In this document: positions 8,202-16,547 of the stretch, piece by piece | How the letters are laid out: the number at the start of each line of letters is the position of its first letter | How positions within the stretch are numbered: the stretch's first letter is position 1 | The notes under the pieces: model-generated | The model's input: the letters and a program-made list of their open reading frames with translations, nothing else | Told to the model about the DNA's origin: nothing | Database searches by the model: none | Source of the DNA: a gamma proteobacterium symbiont of Stewartia floridana | GTDB taxonomy: Bacteria > Pseudomonadota > Gammaproteobacteria > Chromatiales > Chromatiaceae | Direction: 5' to 3' | Length of the DNA stretch: 64,000 nt | NCBI GenBank assembly: GCA_003676145.1 | Contig: NAUB01000019.1 | Coordinates: 62,001 to 126,000, forward strand | Translations under genes and position numbers: made by a program

Positions 8202-8957
8202 ATGACGCAAAGTCATTCCTCTCTGTCGGGTCAAACCGCCCTGATCACCGGCGCGGCACACCGCATCGGTGCAGCCATTGCAACCGAGTTGCATAACCAG
8301 GGAATGAATATTCTGCTGCACTACAGGAATTCAAGAACAGGCGCGGAAAAACTCAAACAGCAGCTGGAACAGCAACGACCCGAATCGGTACGGCTGGCCC
8401 AGGCCGACCTGAATGACACGGCAAGTTTGGCCAAGCTGGTCAATCAGGCCTATCAGATCAACAAGCGTCTCGATCTGCTGGTCAACAACGCCTCCAGTTT
8501 CTATCCCACACCTTTGGACGAGGCCACGCAGAGTGATTGGGACGATCTGATCGGCAGCAACCTGAAAGCCCCCTTCTTTCTCTCCCAGGCTGCGGCGCCA
8601 CTGTTGCGCGAGCAACAGGGGTCGATTGTCAACCTGGTCGATATTCACGCCCTGAGACCCCTCAAGGCCCATCCGATCTACTCTGTGGCCAAGGCGGGTA
8701 ACGCCATGCTGATCAAATCATTGGCACGGGAATTAGGGCCAGATGTAAGAGTCAATGGTATCGCCCCAGGAGCGATTCTCTGGCCGGAACAGGGATTGAG
8801 CGAGTCAGAGCGTCTAACCATCCTGGAACGTACTGCATTGAAACGCCCGGGCAGTGAGATGGATATTGTCAAGACCCTGCTGTTTCTGCATCGGGATGCA
8901 GCCTATATCACCGGCCAGATCATCCCGGTTGATGGCGGCCGTACCCTACAACAATAA
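8202..8957 (+). CDS. pteridine reductase-like short-chain dehydrogenase
   Basis: This 251-residue classical SDR has the cofactor motif TGAAHRIGAAIA near residue 17; the Arg in this motif and the LLHYRNS segment after strand 2 favour NADPH, as in pteridine reductases (PTR1, FolM). The NNASSF motif and catalytic Tyr-x3-Lys (IYSVAKAGN) are present. PGAILWPEQG, near residue 190, is characteristic of bacterial pteridine reductases, and the C-terminus ends in TGQIIPVDGGRTLQQ. The likely reaction is NADPH-dependent reduction of dihydrofolate, dihydromonapterin or a biopterin. The dehydrogenase gene begins 20 bases downstream in the same direction, so the two probably share a transcript. Confidence 0.85.
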   Translation: MTQSHSSLSGQTALITGAAHRIGAAIATELHNQGMNILLHYRNSRTGAEKLKQQLEQQRPESVRLAQADLNDTASLAKLVNQAYQINKRLDLLVNNASSFYPTPLDEATQSDWDDLIGSNLKAPFFLSQAAAPLLREQQGSIVNLVDIHALRPLKAHPIYSVAKAGNAMLIKSLARELGPDVRVNGIAPGAILWPEQGLSESERLTILERTALKRPGSEMDIVKTLLFLHRDAAYITGQIIPVDGGRTLQQ

Positions 8958-8976
8958 CAATGCAAGAGGACCACTG

Positions 8977-10395
8977 ATGAATGAGCCAACCACAGGACTG
9001 ACTTTCAGGCAGAGTGTCGACCACATGGTGGACAGAGCCCTCGCCTACATGGATCTGGAGCCCGGTATCGCCAACGCCATCAAGAGTTGCACCTCCGTGT
9101 TACAAGTCAGTTTTCCGGTGGAGATCCGTGGCAAGATGGAGGTGTTCACCGGCTGGCGTGCAGTGCATAGCATCCACCGCTTGCCGGCCAAGGGGGGATT
9201 GCGTTATTCGGAATCGGTCGATCAGCAGGAGGTTGAGGCACTGGCGGCACTGATGACCTATAAGTGCGCCATTGTGGATGTACCCTTTGGTGGCTCCAAA
9301 GGCGGTCTCTATATCAATCCGGAAAATTACAGCCGCAGTGAACTGAAACTGATCACCCGGCGTTTCGCCCGTGAGTTGGCAAGTGCCGGTTTCCTCAGCC
9401 CCGCCACCAATGTGCCGGCACCGGACATGGGTACGGGACAACGGGAGATGGCCTGGATTGCCGATACCTACAAACATTTGAACCCGGAAGATGTCAATGC
9501 TCTGGCCTGTGTCACCGGCAAACCGGTCGCCCATGGGGGCGTGAATGGACGAACCGAGGCAACGGGGCGTGGCGTGCAATACTCCCTGCAGGAGTTTTTT
9601 CGCCATAAGGAGGAGTTGCGCGCCTGTGGTCTGGAGGGGGAACTGGAAGGCAAACGGATCATCATCCAGGGTCTGGGTAATGTGGGTTACCACGCGGCGA
9701 AATTCCTCTCCGAAGAGGATGGTGCAAAGATTATCGGTATCATTGTGCGTGACGGCGCCATCATCAACGAAGAGGGCATACATGTTGAAGAGGCCTACTA
9801 TCACCGCTGTTCCCATGGTGGTTTGAAAGGCTTTGCCGGTGGCCAGTTCATCGAAGATGGCGCCTCGGTACTGGAACATGAGTGCGATATCCTGATACCG
9901 GCCGCCATGGAGTCGGCAATCACCGAAAGCAATGCGCCCAATATCCATACCAATCTGATTGCGGAAGCGGCAAACGGCCCGATCACTTTCGAGGCGGATC
10001 GAATCCTTCGCAGTCGTGGCATCACAATCCTGCCGGACGCCTATGTGAATGCAGGTGGTGTCGTGGTCTCCTACTTCGAATGGATACGCAATCTGAGTCA
10101 CATGCGCTTCGGTCGTATTGAACGACGACTCGATGAATCCCGGGGACGACACATTCTTGCCGCCTTGGAGCATACCAGTGGAGAGAAGGTACCCGACTGG
10201 ATCAGCGACAATCTATCCAGAGGAGCAGACGAACTCGACCTGGTGCGTTCTGGCCTTGATGACAGCATGCGCCTTGCCCTACAAGAGATAATCGATGTTC
10301 GAAAACGCATGCCTGAAATTGAGGATTATCGAACCGCTGCCTATATCATCGCGCTCCAGAAACTGGCCCGTTCTTATATCGATATCGGTGTTTAA
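8977..10395 (+). CDS. Glu/Leu/Phe/Val-family amino acid dehydrogenase (glutamate type)
   Basis: This 472-residue enzyme is of the glutamate dehydrogenase family, catalysing NAD(P)-dependent interconversion of glutamate and 2-oxoglutarate plus ammonia. It contains GGLRYS at about residue 75 and the catalytic-lysine region ALMTYKCAIVDVPFGGSKGG at about residues 92-111. The PAPDMGTGQREMAWI segment follows, and the nucleotide-binding IIQGLGNVGYHAAKFL lies near residue 230. LIAEAANGPITFEA and LPDAYVNAGGVVVSYFEW complete the signature. The frame is open back to 8854, overlapping the upstream SDR, but the ATG at 8977 has a GAGGACC ribosome site and begins the family's normal N-terminus. Leucine or phenylalanine specificity cannot be fully excluded. 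Confidence 0.92.
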   Translation: MNEPTTGLTFRQSVDHMVDRALAYMDLEPGIANAIKSCTSVLQVSFPVEIRGKMEVFTGWRAVHSIHRLPAKGGLRYSESVDQQEVEALAALMTYKCAIVDVPFGGSKGGLYINPENYSRSELKLITRRFARELASAGFLSPATNVPAPDMGTGQREMAWIADTYKHLNPEDVNALACVTGKPVAHGGVNGRTEATGRGVQYSLQEFFRHKEELRACGLEGELEGKRIIIQGLGNVGYHAAKFLSEEDGAKIIGIIVRDGAIINEEGIHVEEAYYHRCSHGGLKGFAGGQFIEDGASVLEHECDILIPAAMESAITESNAPNIHTNLIAEAANGPITFEADRILRSRGITILPDAYVNAGGVVVSYFEWIRNLSHMRFGRIERRLDESRGRHILAALEHTSGEKVPDWISDNLSRGADELDLVRSGLDDSMRLALQEIIDVRKRMPEIEDYRTAAYIIALQKLARSYIDIGV

Positions 10396-10894
10396 AACAA
10401 GCGGTTTCAAGGCCCACTAAGCAACCTGCTACAGTGTAAAATTTAACTGCTTTACATGCACAGATTTTTAGTTAAGAATCTCATTCCCATCGCGATAGCG
10501 GACTGGATATAAAAGTTATCGTTCATTTAATCGTACGCAGATTACTTCATGGATTGTTATTTTAAAATGGAAACCCAATCTAACTATTCCCGTTATTCCA
10601 GTACCGCAAATCTTAGGGATTTCGTGGTTGACCCAGTTTCACTCAACACGACTACAACCACTCATTAATTGTCACTCTGAATAAACTGATCAGCAAAGCA
10701 CCAGGTAGTCGTGACACTCTAAACAAAAATTAACATGAGTGAATCGCCTTGCTGTTCTTTGAATGACGGTAGGGTCGGCTTCCGATCACTATTCCACAAA
10801 CGAAGCCACCTTTACAAAGCCGGCTGTAATAACAACAGAGATGTCCAGTTAATGAATCAACGATATGGAAATAACCTAAAAGAGGAAGTAAAGC
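10396..10894. other. AT-rich leader region upstream of bacteriohemerythrin
   Basis: About 500 bases without a supported gene. A 71-codon frame from 10735 has poor composition and overlaps the ribosome site of the next gene (AAGAGGAAGTAAAGC just before 10895). The region is AT-rich and presumably holds the promoter of the bacteriohemerythrin gene; I could not identify a convincing -35/-10 pair. Confidence 0.4.
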
Positions 10895-11290
10895 ATGGCT
10901 TTAATGCAATGGATAGACGAGAAGTACAGCACCAAAGTAGATGTTTGTGATACACAGCACAAGGAGCTCTTCAATCGTGTAAATGCCTTGAACGACGCGG
11001 TCTCCACCGGTGCCCGCCCGGAAATTGGTACCACTCTGGACAATCTGATCGATTACGTGGTGGTTCACTTTGAAACGGAGGAGCGCTTAATGGAGGAGCG
11101 CGGTTACAAAGGACTGGATGCTCATAAGGAGGAGCATAAGCAGTTGGTGCAAACCTGCGCCGATCTACAAAAAAAGTTTCATGCCGGTGAAGCTGAAATA
11201 GAAGATGGCACCATGGTTTTTATCAAGAACTGGCTGGACCACCATATCCCTGTGATCGACAAAAGCTACAGTTCCGCTTTGAGCAACTGA
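10895..11290 (+). CDS. bacteriohemerythrin
   Basis: This 131-residue protein is a single-domain hemerythrin, a cytoplasmic four-helix bundle binding O2 at a non-haem di-iron site. The iron ligands are visible in order: the His in VCDTQHKELF (about residue 22), the His and Glu of VVHFETEERLM (about 59-63), the paired His of DAHKEEHKQLV (about 75-79), and the terminal WLDHHIPVIDKSY with His and Asp (about 112-119). A strong ribosome site precedes the ATG. In sulfur-oxidising microaerophiles such proteins are thought to store or deliver oxygen; that role is an inference here. A terminator lies about 115 bases downstream. Confidence 0.95.
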   Translation: MALMQWIDEKYSTKVDVCDTQHKELFNRVNALNDAVSTGARPEIGTTLDNLIDYVVVHFETEERLMEERGYKGLDAHKEEHKQLVQTCADLQKKFHAGEAEIEDGTMVFIKNWLDHHIPVIDKSYSSALSN

Positions 11291-11406
11291 TTACGATAAG
11301 ATGCGTTGGGATACCTGAGCAGCATAACAAAATGATACTGGCATCGACTGAACAACCTGTCTCAGTCCTGCAGTGATTCAGGCTAATCCCTGTTTTATCG
11401 TTTTTC

Positions 11407-11441
11407 ATACCCTGGGGGATCCCCCGCCCAGGGTATTTTTT
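11407..11441 (+). terminator. Rho-independent terminator after bacteriohemerythrin
   Basis: ATACCCTGGG and CCCAGGGTAT form a perfect 10-base-pair stem around a GC-rich loop, and a T-run follows immediately. The distance from the stop at 11290 implies a 3' untranslated stretch of about 115 bases. Confidence 0.88.
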
Positions 11442-11562
11442 GGACGCTTGTCTGACTGAATTGATGTGACGTAGATCAGATCGATTGCCTGGAAGCAGGA
11501 TCTGAGTCTCTTCATCAATCACCAACAAATCTCGCTACTGTCTGTTGTGACAAGCGGCACGG

Positions 11563-11694
11563 CTACTTTTCGTAAATCCCTTCAAGCGCCCATACATCAT
11601 TCAGCACCTGCTCGGCATACAACCTGGGCAACAGATCACGACCAGTGCTTATGACCGTTAAGGCGAGCTCAGCGCGCTCGTTGCAAGGCAACAT
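11563..11694 (-). CDS. possible 43-residue small protein or gene remnant
   Basis: This short minus-strand frame reads MLPCNERAELALTVISTG, then RDLLPRLYAEQVL, and ends ALEGIYEK-stop. The composition and amphipathic helix pattern look protein-like rather than random, and the piece resembles the C-terminus of a larger helical protein. There is no good ribosome site before the ATG, although the frame continues to an earlier GTG. The reading frame is closed by stops further upstream. It may be a genuine small protein or the decayed end of a lost gene. I do not recognise it. Confidence 0.3.
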   Translation of the reverse strand: MLPCNERAELALTVISTGRDLLPRLYAEQVLNDVWALEGIYEK

Positions 11695-11847
11695 AAGAAT
11701 CTTGCAAGACACTGATATTCATGAAATTAATTAATCTTTCAGAATTCCCTGCCGCAGACGCTATCATTAAGACATAGTCGGAATATCCAGTTTTGAAATG
11801 GATTTCAGCATTTTTATATGGGCTCAACCACTCAGCGCTCTGATTTA

Positions 11848-14800
11848 ATGACTGATCTCTATTTTCCATCGGTACAGACACTACTCCTGATTGTCCTGTT
11901 GATATTACTGGGACTGATCGTCTACCTCTGGTTTTTCCATACCACCAGAGCCAATCTCAAAGACCTCAAACGCAACGAGAAGTACCGAAATCTGTTCGAG
12001 CAGGCAGGTGACGGCATCATCGTTCATGATCTGCAGGGAAAGATCCTCGACGTCAATCCCGCTGTCTGCAAACTGTTTGGCTACTCATACAAACAGTTCT
12101 GCCAACTGCACGTTTCACAACTGCACCCGGATAAACCTGAGGTTATGGAAAAAAGCCGGGCAGCATTCAAGATCATTGCCAGGGACACCGAGATCAAGTT
12201 TGAGAACGAATTCATCACCAGCAGCGGTGAAATCCTGATCGGTGAGGTAACTTCAACCATCATTCACGAACCGGATGGTAACTATGTCCATGCGGTCTTC
12301 CGCAACAGTACCGCACGCCAACGGGCCGAAAATGCGTTACGCAAGCAGAATCGTATCTATCTCTCCCTGCTGGAGAATGTGAATGCCATCACTTGGGAGC
12401 TGGATCTAAGCAGCGGCCAGTTCAACTATGTCTCTCCGAATGCGAAACGCATATTGGGATACCCTCTGACTGACTGGGTCGATATGCAGTCCTGGCTCAA
12501 CATGGTAGTCGATGAGGATCGTGACTTTGCCCAGACATACTGCTCCGCAGAAACCGATGCAGGCAGGGACCACACATTCCAATATCGAATGCATAAACAG
12601 AGTGGGGAGGTTATCTGGGTATTGGACCTGGTCAGAGTTATCAAGAACAATGCCGGCAACCCGATCAAACTGGCTGGTGTGATTTTTGACAACACTGAAC
12701 AGCACCATATGGCGAGTGCCCTGCAAGAGAGCCGTCGTGCCTACAAGGAAGCACAGGAAACAGCCAAACTCGGCTATTGGCAGATTGATATCAAGTCCGG
12801 GAAGGCGATCTGGTCTGACGATATCTTCAAAATGCTCGGTCTTGATCCTGGCCAGGAGGTGGGCCCTGAGTTCCTCTCCACCATCGTCAACCCTGAGGAT
12901 TGGCCCGCAGTATCCGACTCACTGAAAAAGGCCATCGACAGTGGTCAAAAGCATGAGATGGAGTATCGCGTAAAGAGCCAACTGCCTGAAAACAGTGAAC
13001 TCTGGCTCTACTGCAAAGCTGAACGTGTACTGGATGACAAAGGTCAACCGGAAAGGCTTACAGGAATCGTCCAGAACATTACCGAACGCAAGCAGACCGA
13101 ACTTGCACTACGTGACAGTGAAACATTTCTGCAGGACGTTTTTCATGCCATTCAGGATGGCATCATTGTGATGGATACCGACTTCAATGTCATCAGAACG
13201 AATCGCTGGGTGGAGCAGCACTATCCCCAGCATATGCCTCTTGCAGGCCGTAAATGTTACCAGATTTTACGTAACAGGGATGAGCTTTGCGACGCTTGTC
13301 CCAGCCATGAAGTGATCAGAGATGGACGACCCAAAACCGAAGTGATTCCGGTCACCCTGAACAACGGTGAGAGGGGCTGGTTCGAACTCTCGGTCTATCC
13401 GGTGAAGGATGATTCAGGCCAGGTAACCAACATCATCGAATACATCAAGGATATCAGCGACAGGAGAAAGGCCGAACAGAATCTGGAGCGCTTCAGGAAA
13501 CTGCTCGATCAGTCGAATGATGGTATCTATATCATCAATGCCGATGACGGCACCTACCTGGATGTCAATTCCGCCGCATACGAAAGCCTCGGATATCGGC
13601 TCACCGATTTGCATCAGATGCGGGTCTGGGAGATAGACGGAACAATCGGTGACAAAGCGAGTTGGCATGAAATGATCCAGCAGCTTGAAGCGAGCAGAAC
13701 ATCTGTCTATGAGAGCAACTACCGCCACCAAAATGGTGATCTGATCCCGATGGAGGTGAATGCACAACTGGTAGAACAGGACAATATCAAATACCTGATC
13801 GCCATCGCCCGGGATCTGACAGACATCGAAAGAGTACGTGAGCAGCTGATAGAAAGCGAACATGAGATGCGCACGATTCTCGACAATGTTGATGCCTTCA
13901 TCTATCTCAAAGATATGCAGGGTAACTATCTGTTTGCAAATCAGCGGGTACGTGATCTCTGGCATGCTGAGATGGACGAGATTATCGGTTATGGTGATGA
14001 GAAGTTCTTTGATGAGTGCAGCGCATCAGCCATACGCATCAATGACCAGAAGGTTTTGCGGCAGGGTGAGACGATACGCGCGGAGGAGACCAACACGGTA
14101 CCGCAAACCGGCCAGACAGCGATCTATCACTCCACCAAACTGCCTCTCAAGCATGAAGACGGAACCACCTATGCTCTGTGCGGCATCTCACTGGATATCA
14201 CGGAACAGAAACGGGCCGAAGACGCCTTGAAAGAGAGCGAACAGCGCTTCCGGATGGCAGGCCAGGCGGCCTATGATCTGATTTATGAGTGGGACGTCAA
14301 AACCGATGAGCTGAAGTGGTACGGGGATGTGGATCATTTTCTGGGGTATGAAAAAGGCTATCTTGCTGACGACCTGCAAATGTGGCTGCAACTGATTCAC
14401 CCGGAAGATGTGCAACTGATGCAGAACAGTGTGGAGTTACACCGGAGATCGACCAAGGAGATCAAGTACGAGTACCGGGTTCGGCATGCCGACGGCAGCT
14501 ATCGCTACTGGAAGGATCATGCCTTACCGTTACTGGACCAGGATAAAAAACCCTATCGTTGGGTCGGCGTCTGTACCGATATTACCCTGCAGAAACAGCA
14601 CCAACTGCAACTGGAACACCACGCCAACCACGATCTACTGACCGGCCTGCCGAATCGAGCACTGCTGAGTGACCGCTTGACCCAGGCCATGCATCAGGAG
14701 AAGCGTCGGGAACAGAGACTGGCGGTAATCTATATCGATCTGGATGGCTTCAAGGAGATCAATGACCGTTATGGCCACGATGTGGGTGACCTGGTACTGA

Positions 14801-16293
14801 TCGGCATGTCCAAACGATTTGCGAACGCGCTGCGACAGGGGGATACCATTGCCCGGTTTGGCGGCGATGAGTTTGTGGCCGTGCTCAGTGATATCGAAAG
14901 CCGTGAAGCCTGCTATCCCATGTTGCGGCGCCTGATGGAAGCTGCCATCCGGCCTATCCAGCAACAGAACCAGATGATACAGGTCAGTGCCAGCATCGGG
15001 GTGACCCTCTATCCCCAGGATGAAGAGGTGGGAGGGGATCAACTGTTACGCCAGGCAGACCAGGCGATGTATCAGGCAAAACTGGCGGGTAAAAACCGCT
15101 ACAGTTTTTTTGACACGGAATATGATCGGAGCCTGAGGGGACAGAAGGAGGACCTGCAACGTATAAGAGAAGGTCTATTCAACCGGGAGTTCGAGCTCTA
15201 CTACCAGCCGAAGGTCAGCATGAGAAGCGGCCAGGTGATTGGTGTGGAGGCGCTGATCCGATGGCAGCACCCGCAACAGGGCTTATTGATGCCGATCAGT
15301 TTTCTACCGATCATTGAAGACGACGAGCTGGCCGTGGAGATTGGTGAGTGGGTATTGGATAGTGCACTCGCCCAGTTGAGCCGATGGGATGAACTCGGAC
15401 TGAAGACCTCTGTCAGCGTCAACATCGGCGCCAGACAGCTGCAGAGAACCGATTTTGTCGATCAACTGAAAAAGATCGTGCAGCGCTATCCCGCTATTGC
15501 ATCCGAGCGATTGCAGCTTGAAATTCTTGAAACCAGTGCGCTGGACGATATGAATCATGTTTCCAAGATCATTCATGAGTGCCTGGAATTCGGCGTCAGC
15601 TTCGCACTCGACGATTTCGGCACCGGCTACTCCTCGCTCTCCTATCTCAAACATCTGCCCGCCACCACCATCAAGATCGACCGGTCGTTTGTGCGGGACA
15701 TGCTGATCGATCCTGATGACCTGGCGATTCTGGAGGGAATACTTGGCATGGCCACGGCGTTCCGCCGCAATATCATTGCCGAAGGTGTGGAGACGGCTGA
15801 ACATGGCGAGCTGCTGCTGAAACTGGGATGCGATCATGCTCAGGGTTATGGCATCGCCAAACCCATGCCGGCCGCTGAGTTTCCCGCTTGGGTTAAGGAG
15901 TGGCGACCCTTCGAATCCTGGCAGCATCAGCAAAGGTTGAACCGCGATGACCTGTCACTGCTGTTTGCCGCCAGTGAACACCGCGCCTGGATCAATACGC
16001 TGGAGGAGGCGGTGCGCAACGAGGAGATGGATTTTCCGGTGCTGGACCACCACCAGTGCCGCTTCGGCGACTGGCTCTACAGTGACGGAAGACGCTATGA
16101 TCATCTCACCGCCTATCAGCAGATTATCGAACTGCATAAGCAGATGCATGAGCAGGCAAATTGGCTGCAACAGCAAATGCAGCAGGGTAAAAAAGATGAT
16201 CTGGCAGATGGGCTGGAGATCATACGCGACAAGAAACAGCAACTGCTGCAAAAAATGGATCTACTGATGCGCCATCGTCATGATATGAATTGA
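11848..16293 (+). CDS. membrane-anchored 7-PAS GGDEF-EAL-CZB protein
   Basis: This 1481-residue c-di-GMP enzyme has one N-terminal membrane anchor (residues 9-32), then seven PAS domains starting near residues 45, 167, 294, 421, 545, 669 and 796. The GGDEF domain has an intact RFGGDEF (about 1003) and the EAL domain an intact GVEALIRW (about 1131) with DDFGTGYSSLSYL and a later AEGVET, so both synthase and phosphodiesterase activity are possible. The last 115 residues form a CZB zinc-binding domain (SEHRAWI, HHQCRFGDWLYSD, LHKQMHEQA), known from chemoreceptors and zinc-sensing diguanylate cyclases. PAS4 contains CYQILRNRDELCDACPSHEV, a Cys-rich segment that could bind a metal or respond to redox. 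The in-frame ATG at 11818 is an alternative start. It seems monocistronic. Confidence 0.93.
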   Translation: MTDLYFPSVQTLLLIVLLILLGLIVYLWFFHTTRANLKDLKRNEKYRNLFEQAGDGIIVHDLQGKILDVNPAVCKLFGYSYKQFCQLHVSQLHPDKPEVMEKSRAAFKIIARDTEIKFENEFITSSGEILIGEVTSTIIHEPDGNYVHAVFRNSTARQRAENALRKQNRIYLSLLENVNAITWELDLSSGQFNYVSPNAKRILGYPLTDWVDMQSWLNMVVDEDRDFAQTYCSAETDAGRDHTFQYRMHKQSGEVIWVLDLVRVIKNNAGNPIKLAGVIFDNTEQHHMASALQESRRAYKEAQETAKLGYWQIDIKSGKAIWSDDIFKMLGLDPGQEVGPEFLSTIVNPEDWPAVSDSLKKAIDSGQKHEMEYRVKSQLPENSELWLYCKAERVLDDKGQPERLTGIVQNITERKQTELALRDSETFLQDVFHAIQDGIIVMDTDFNVIRTNRWVEQHYPQHMPLAGRKCYQILRNRDELCDACPSHEVIRDGRPKTEVIPVTLNNGERGWFELSVYPVKDDSGQVTNIIEYIKDISDRRKAEQNLERFRKLLDQSNDGIYIINADDGTYLDVNSAAYESLGYRLTDLHQMRVWEIDGTIGDKASWHEMIQQLEASRTSVYESNYRHQNGDLIPMEVNAQLVEQDNIKYLIAIARDLTDIERVREQLIESEHEMRTILDNVDAFIYLKDMQGNYLFANQRVRDLWHAEMDEIIGYGDEKFFDECSASAIRINDQKVLRQGETIRAEETNTVPQTGQTAIYHSTKLPLKHEDGTTYALCGISLDITEQKRAEDALKESEQRFRMAGQAAYDLIYEWDVKTDELKWYGDVDHFLGYEKGYLADDLQMWLQLIHPEDVQLMQNSVELHRRSTKEIKYEYRVRHADGSYRYWKDHALPLLDQDKKPYRWVGVCTDITLQKQHQLQLEHHANHDLLTGLPNRALLSDRLTQAMHQEKRREQRLAVIYIDLDGFKEINDRYGHDVGDLVLIGMSKRFANALRQGDTIARFGGDEFVAVLSDIESREACYPMLRRLMEAAIRPIQQQNQMIQVSASIGVTLYPQDEEVGGDQLLRQADQAMYQAKLAGKNRYSFFDTEYDRSLRGQKEDLQRIREGLFNREFELYYQPKVSMRSGQVIGVEALIRWQHPQQGLLMPISFLPIIEDDELAVEIGEWVLDSALAQLSRWDELGLKTSVSVNIGARQLQRTDFVDQLKKIVQRYPAIASERLQLEILETSALDDMNHVSKIIHECLEFGVSFALDDFGTGYSSLSYLKHLPATTIKIDRSFVRDMLIDPDDLAILEGILGMATAFRRNIIAEGVETAEHGELLLKLGCDHAQGYGIAKPMPAAEFPAWVKEWRPFESWQHQQRLNRDDLSLLFAASEHRAWINTLEEAVRNEEMDFPVLDHHQCRFGDWLYSDGRRYDHLTAYQQIIELHKQMHEQANWLQQQMQQGKKDDLADGLEIIRDKKQQLLQKMDLLMRHRHDMN

Positions 16294-16306
16294 CGCCGTT
16301 GAACTC

Positions 16307-16459
16307 TCAGCCGCGCAGAATGAGAAACCTGGCAAAGATCATGATCGACAGAACAAGCAGTCCAAAGGGATAGGGAAAAATCCCGTACAGAAAAGCAGCC
16401 AGGGTAAGACCTAACAGGATGATCAGCAACAGTAGAAATTTGTCATCGAGCAGCTTCAT
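16307..16459 (-). CDS. 50-residue small membrane protein
   Basis: This minus-strand frame encodes a 50-residue protein beginning MKLLDDKFLLLLIILLG, with one or two hydrophobic segments (LLLLIILLGLTLAAFLYGIF and PFGLLVLSIMIFARFLIL) separated by a Pro/Tyr turn (FPYPF), and ending in a basic LRG. The clean hydrophobic pattern, charged N-terminus and lack of interruption argue that it is real. It converges with the GGDEF-EAL gene (13 bases apart) and reads in the same direction as the helicase gene, about 90 bases beyond that gene's stop. Its function is unknown; I do not recognise the family. Confidence 0.6.
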   Translation of the reverse strand: MKLLDDKFLLLLIILLGLTLAAFLYGIFPYPFGLLVLSIMIFARFLILRG

Positions 16460-16547
16460 GTCAACGATCTTCAAGGTTTGATCCTATAGACAACTCGAAG
16501 CGCTCGAGGTTTTAAGATCCCACAGGATCAATCCGCTGATCGATCTA

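Noticed and set aside
8854-8976. 41-residue extension of the glutamate-type dehydrogenase
   Set aside because: It would overlap the upstream gene, its composition is not protein-like, and a good ribosome site precedes 8977.
10735-10950. 71-codon frame before bacteriohemerythrin
   Set aside because: It overlaps the ribosome site and start of the bacteriohemerythrin gene and has poor composition.
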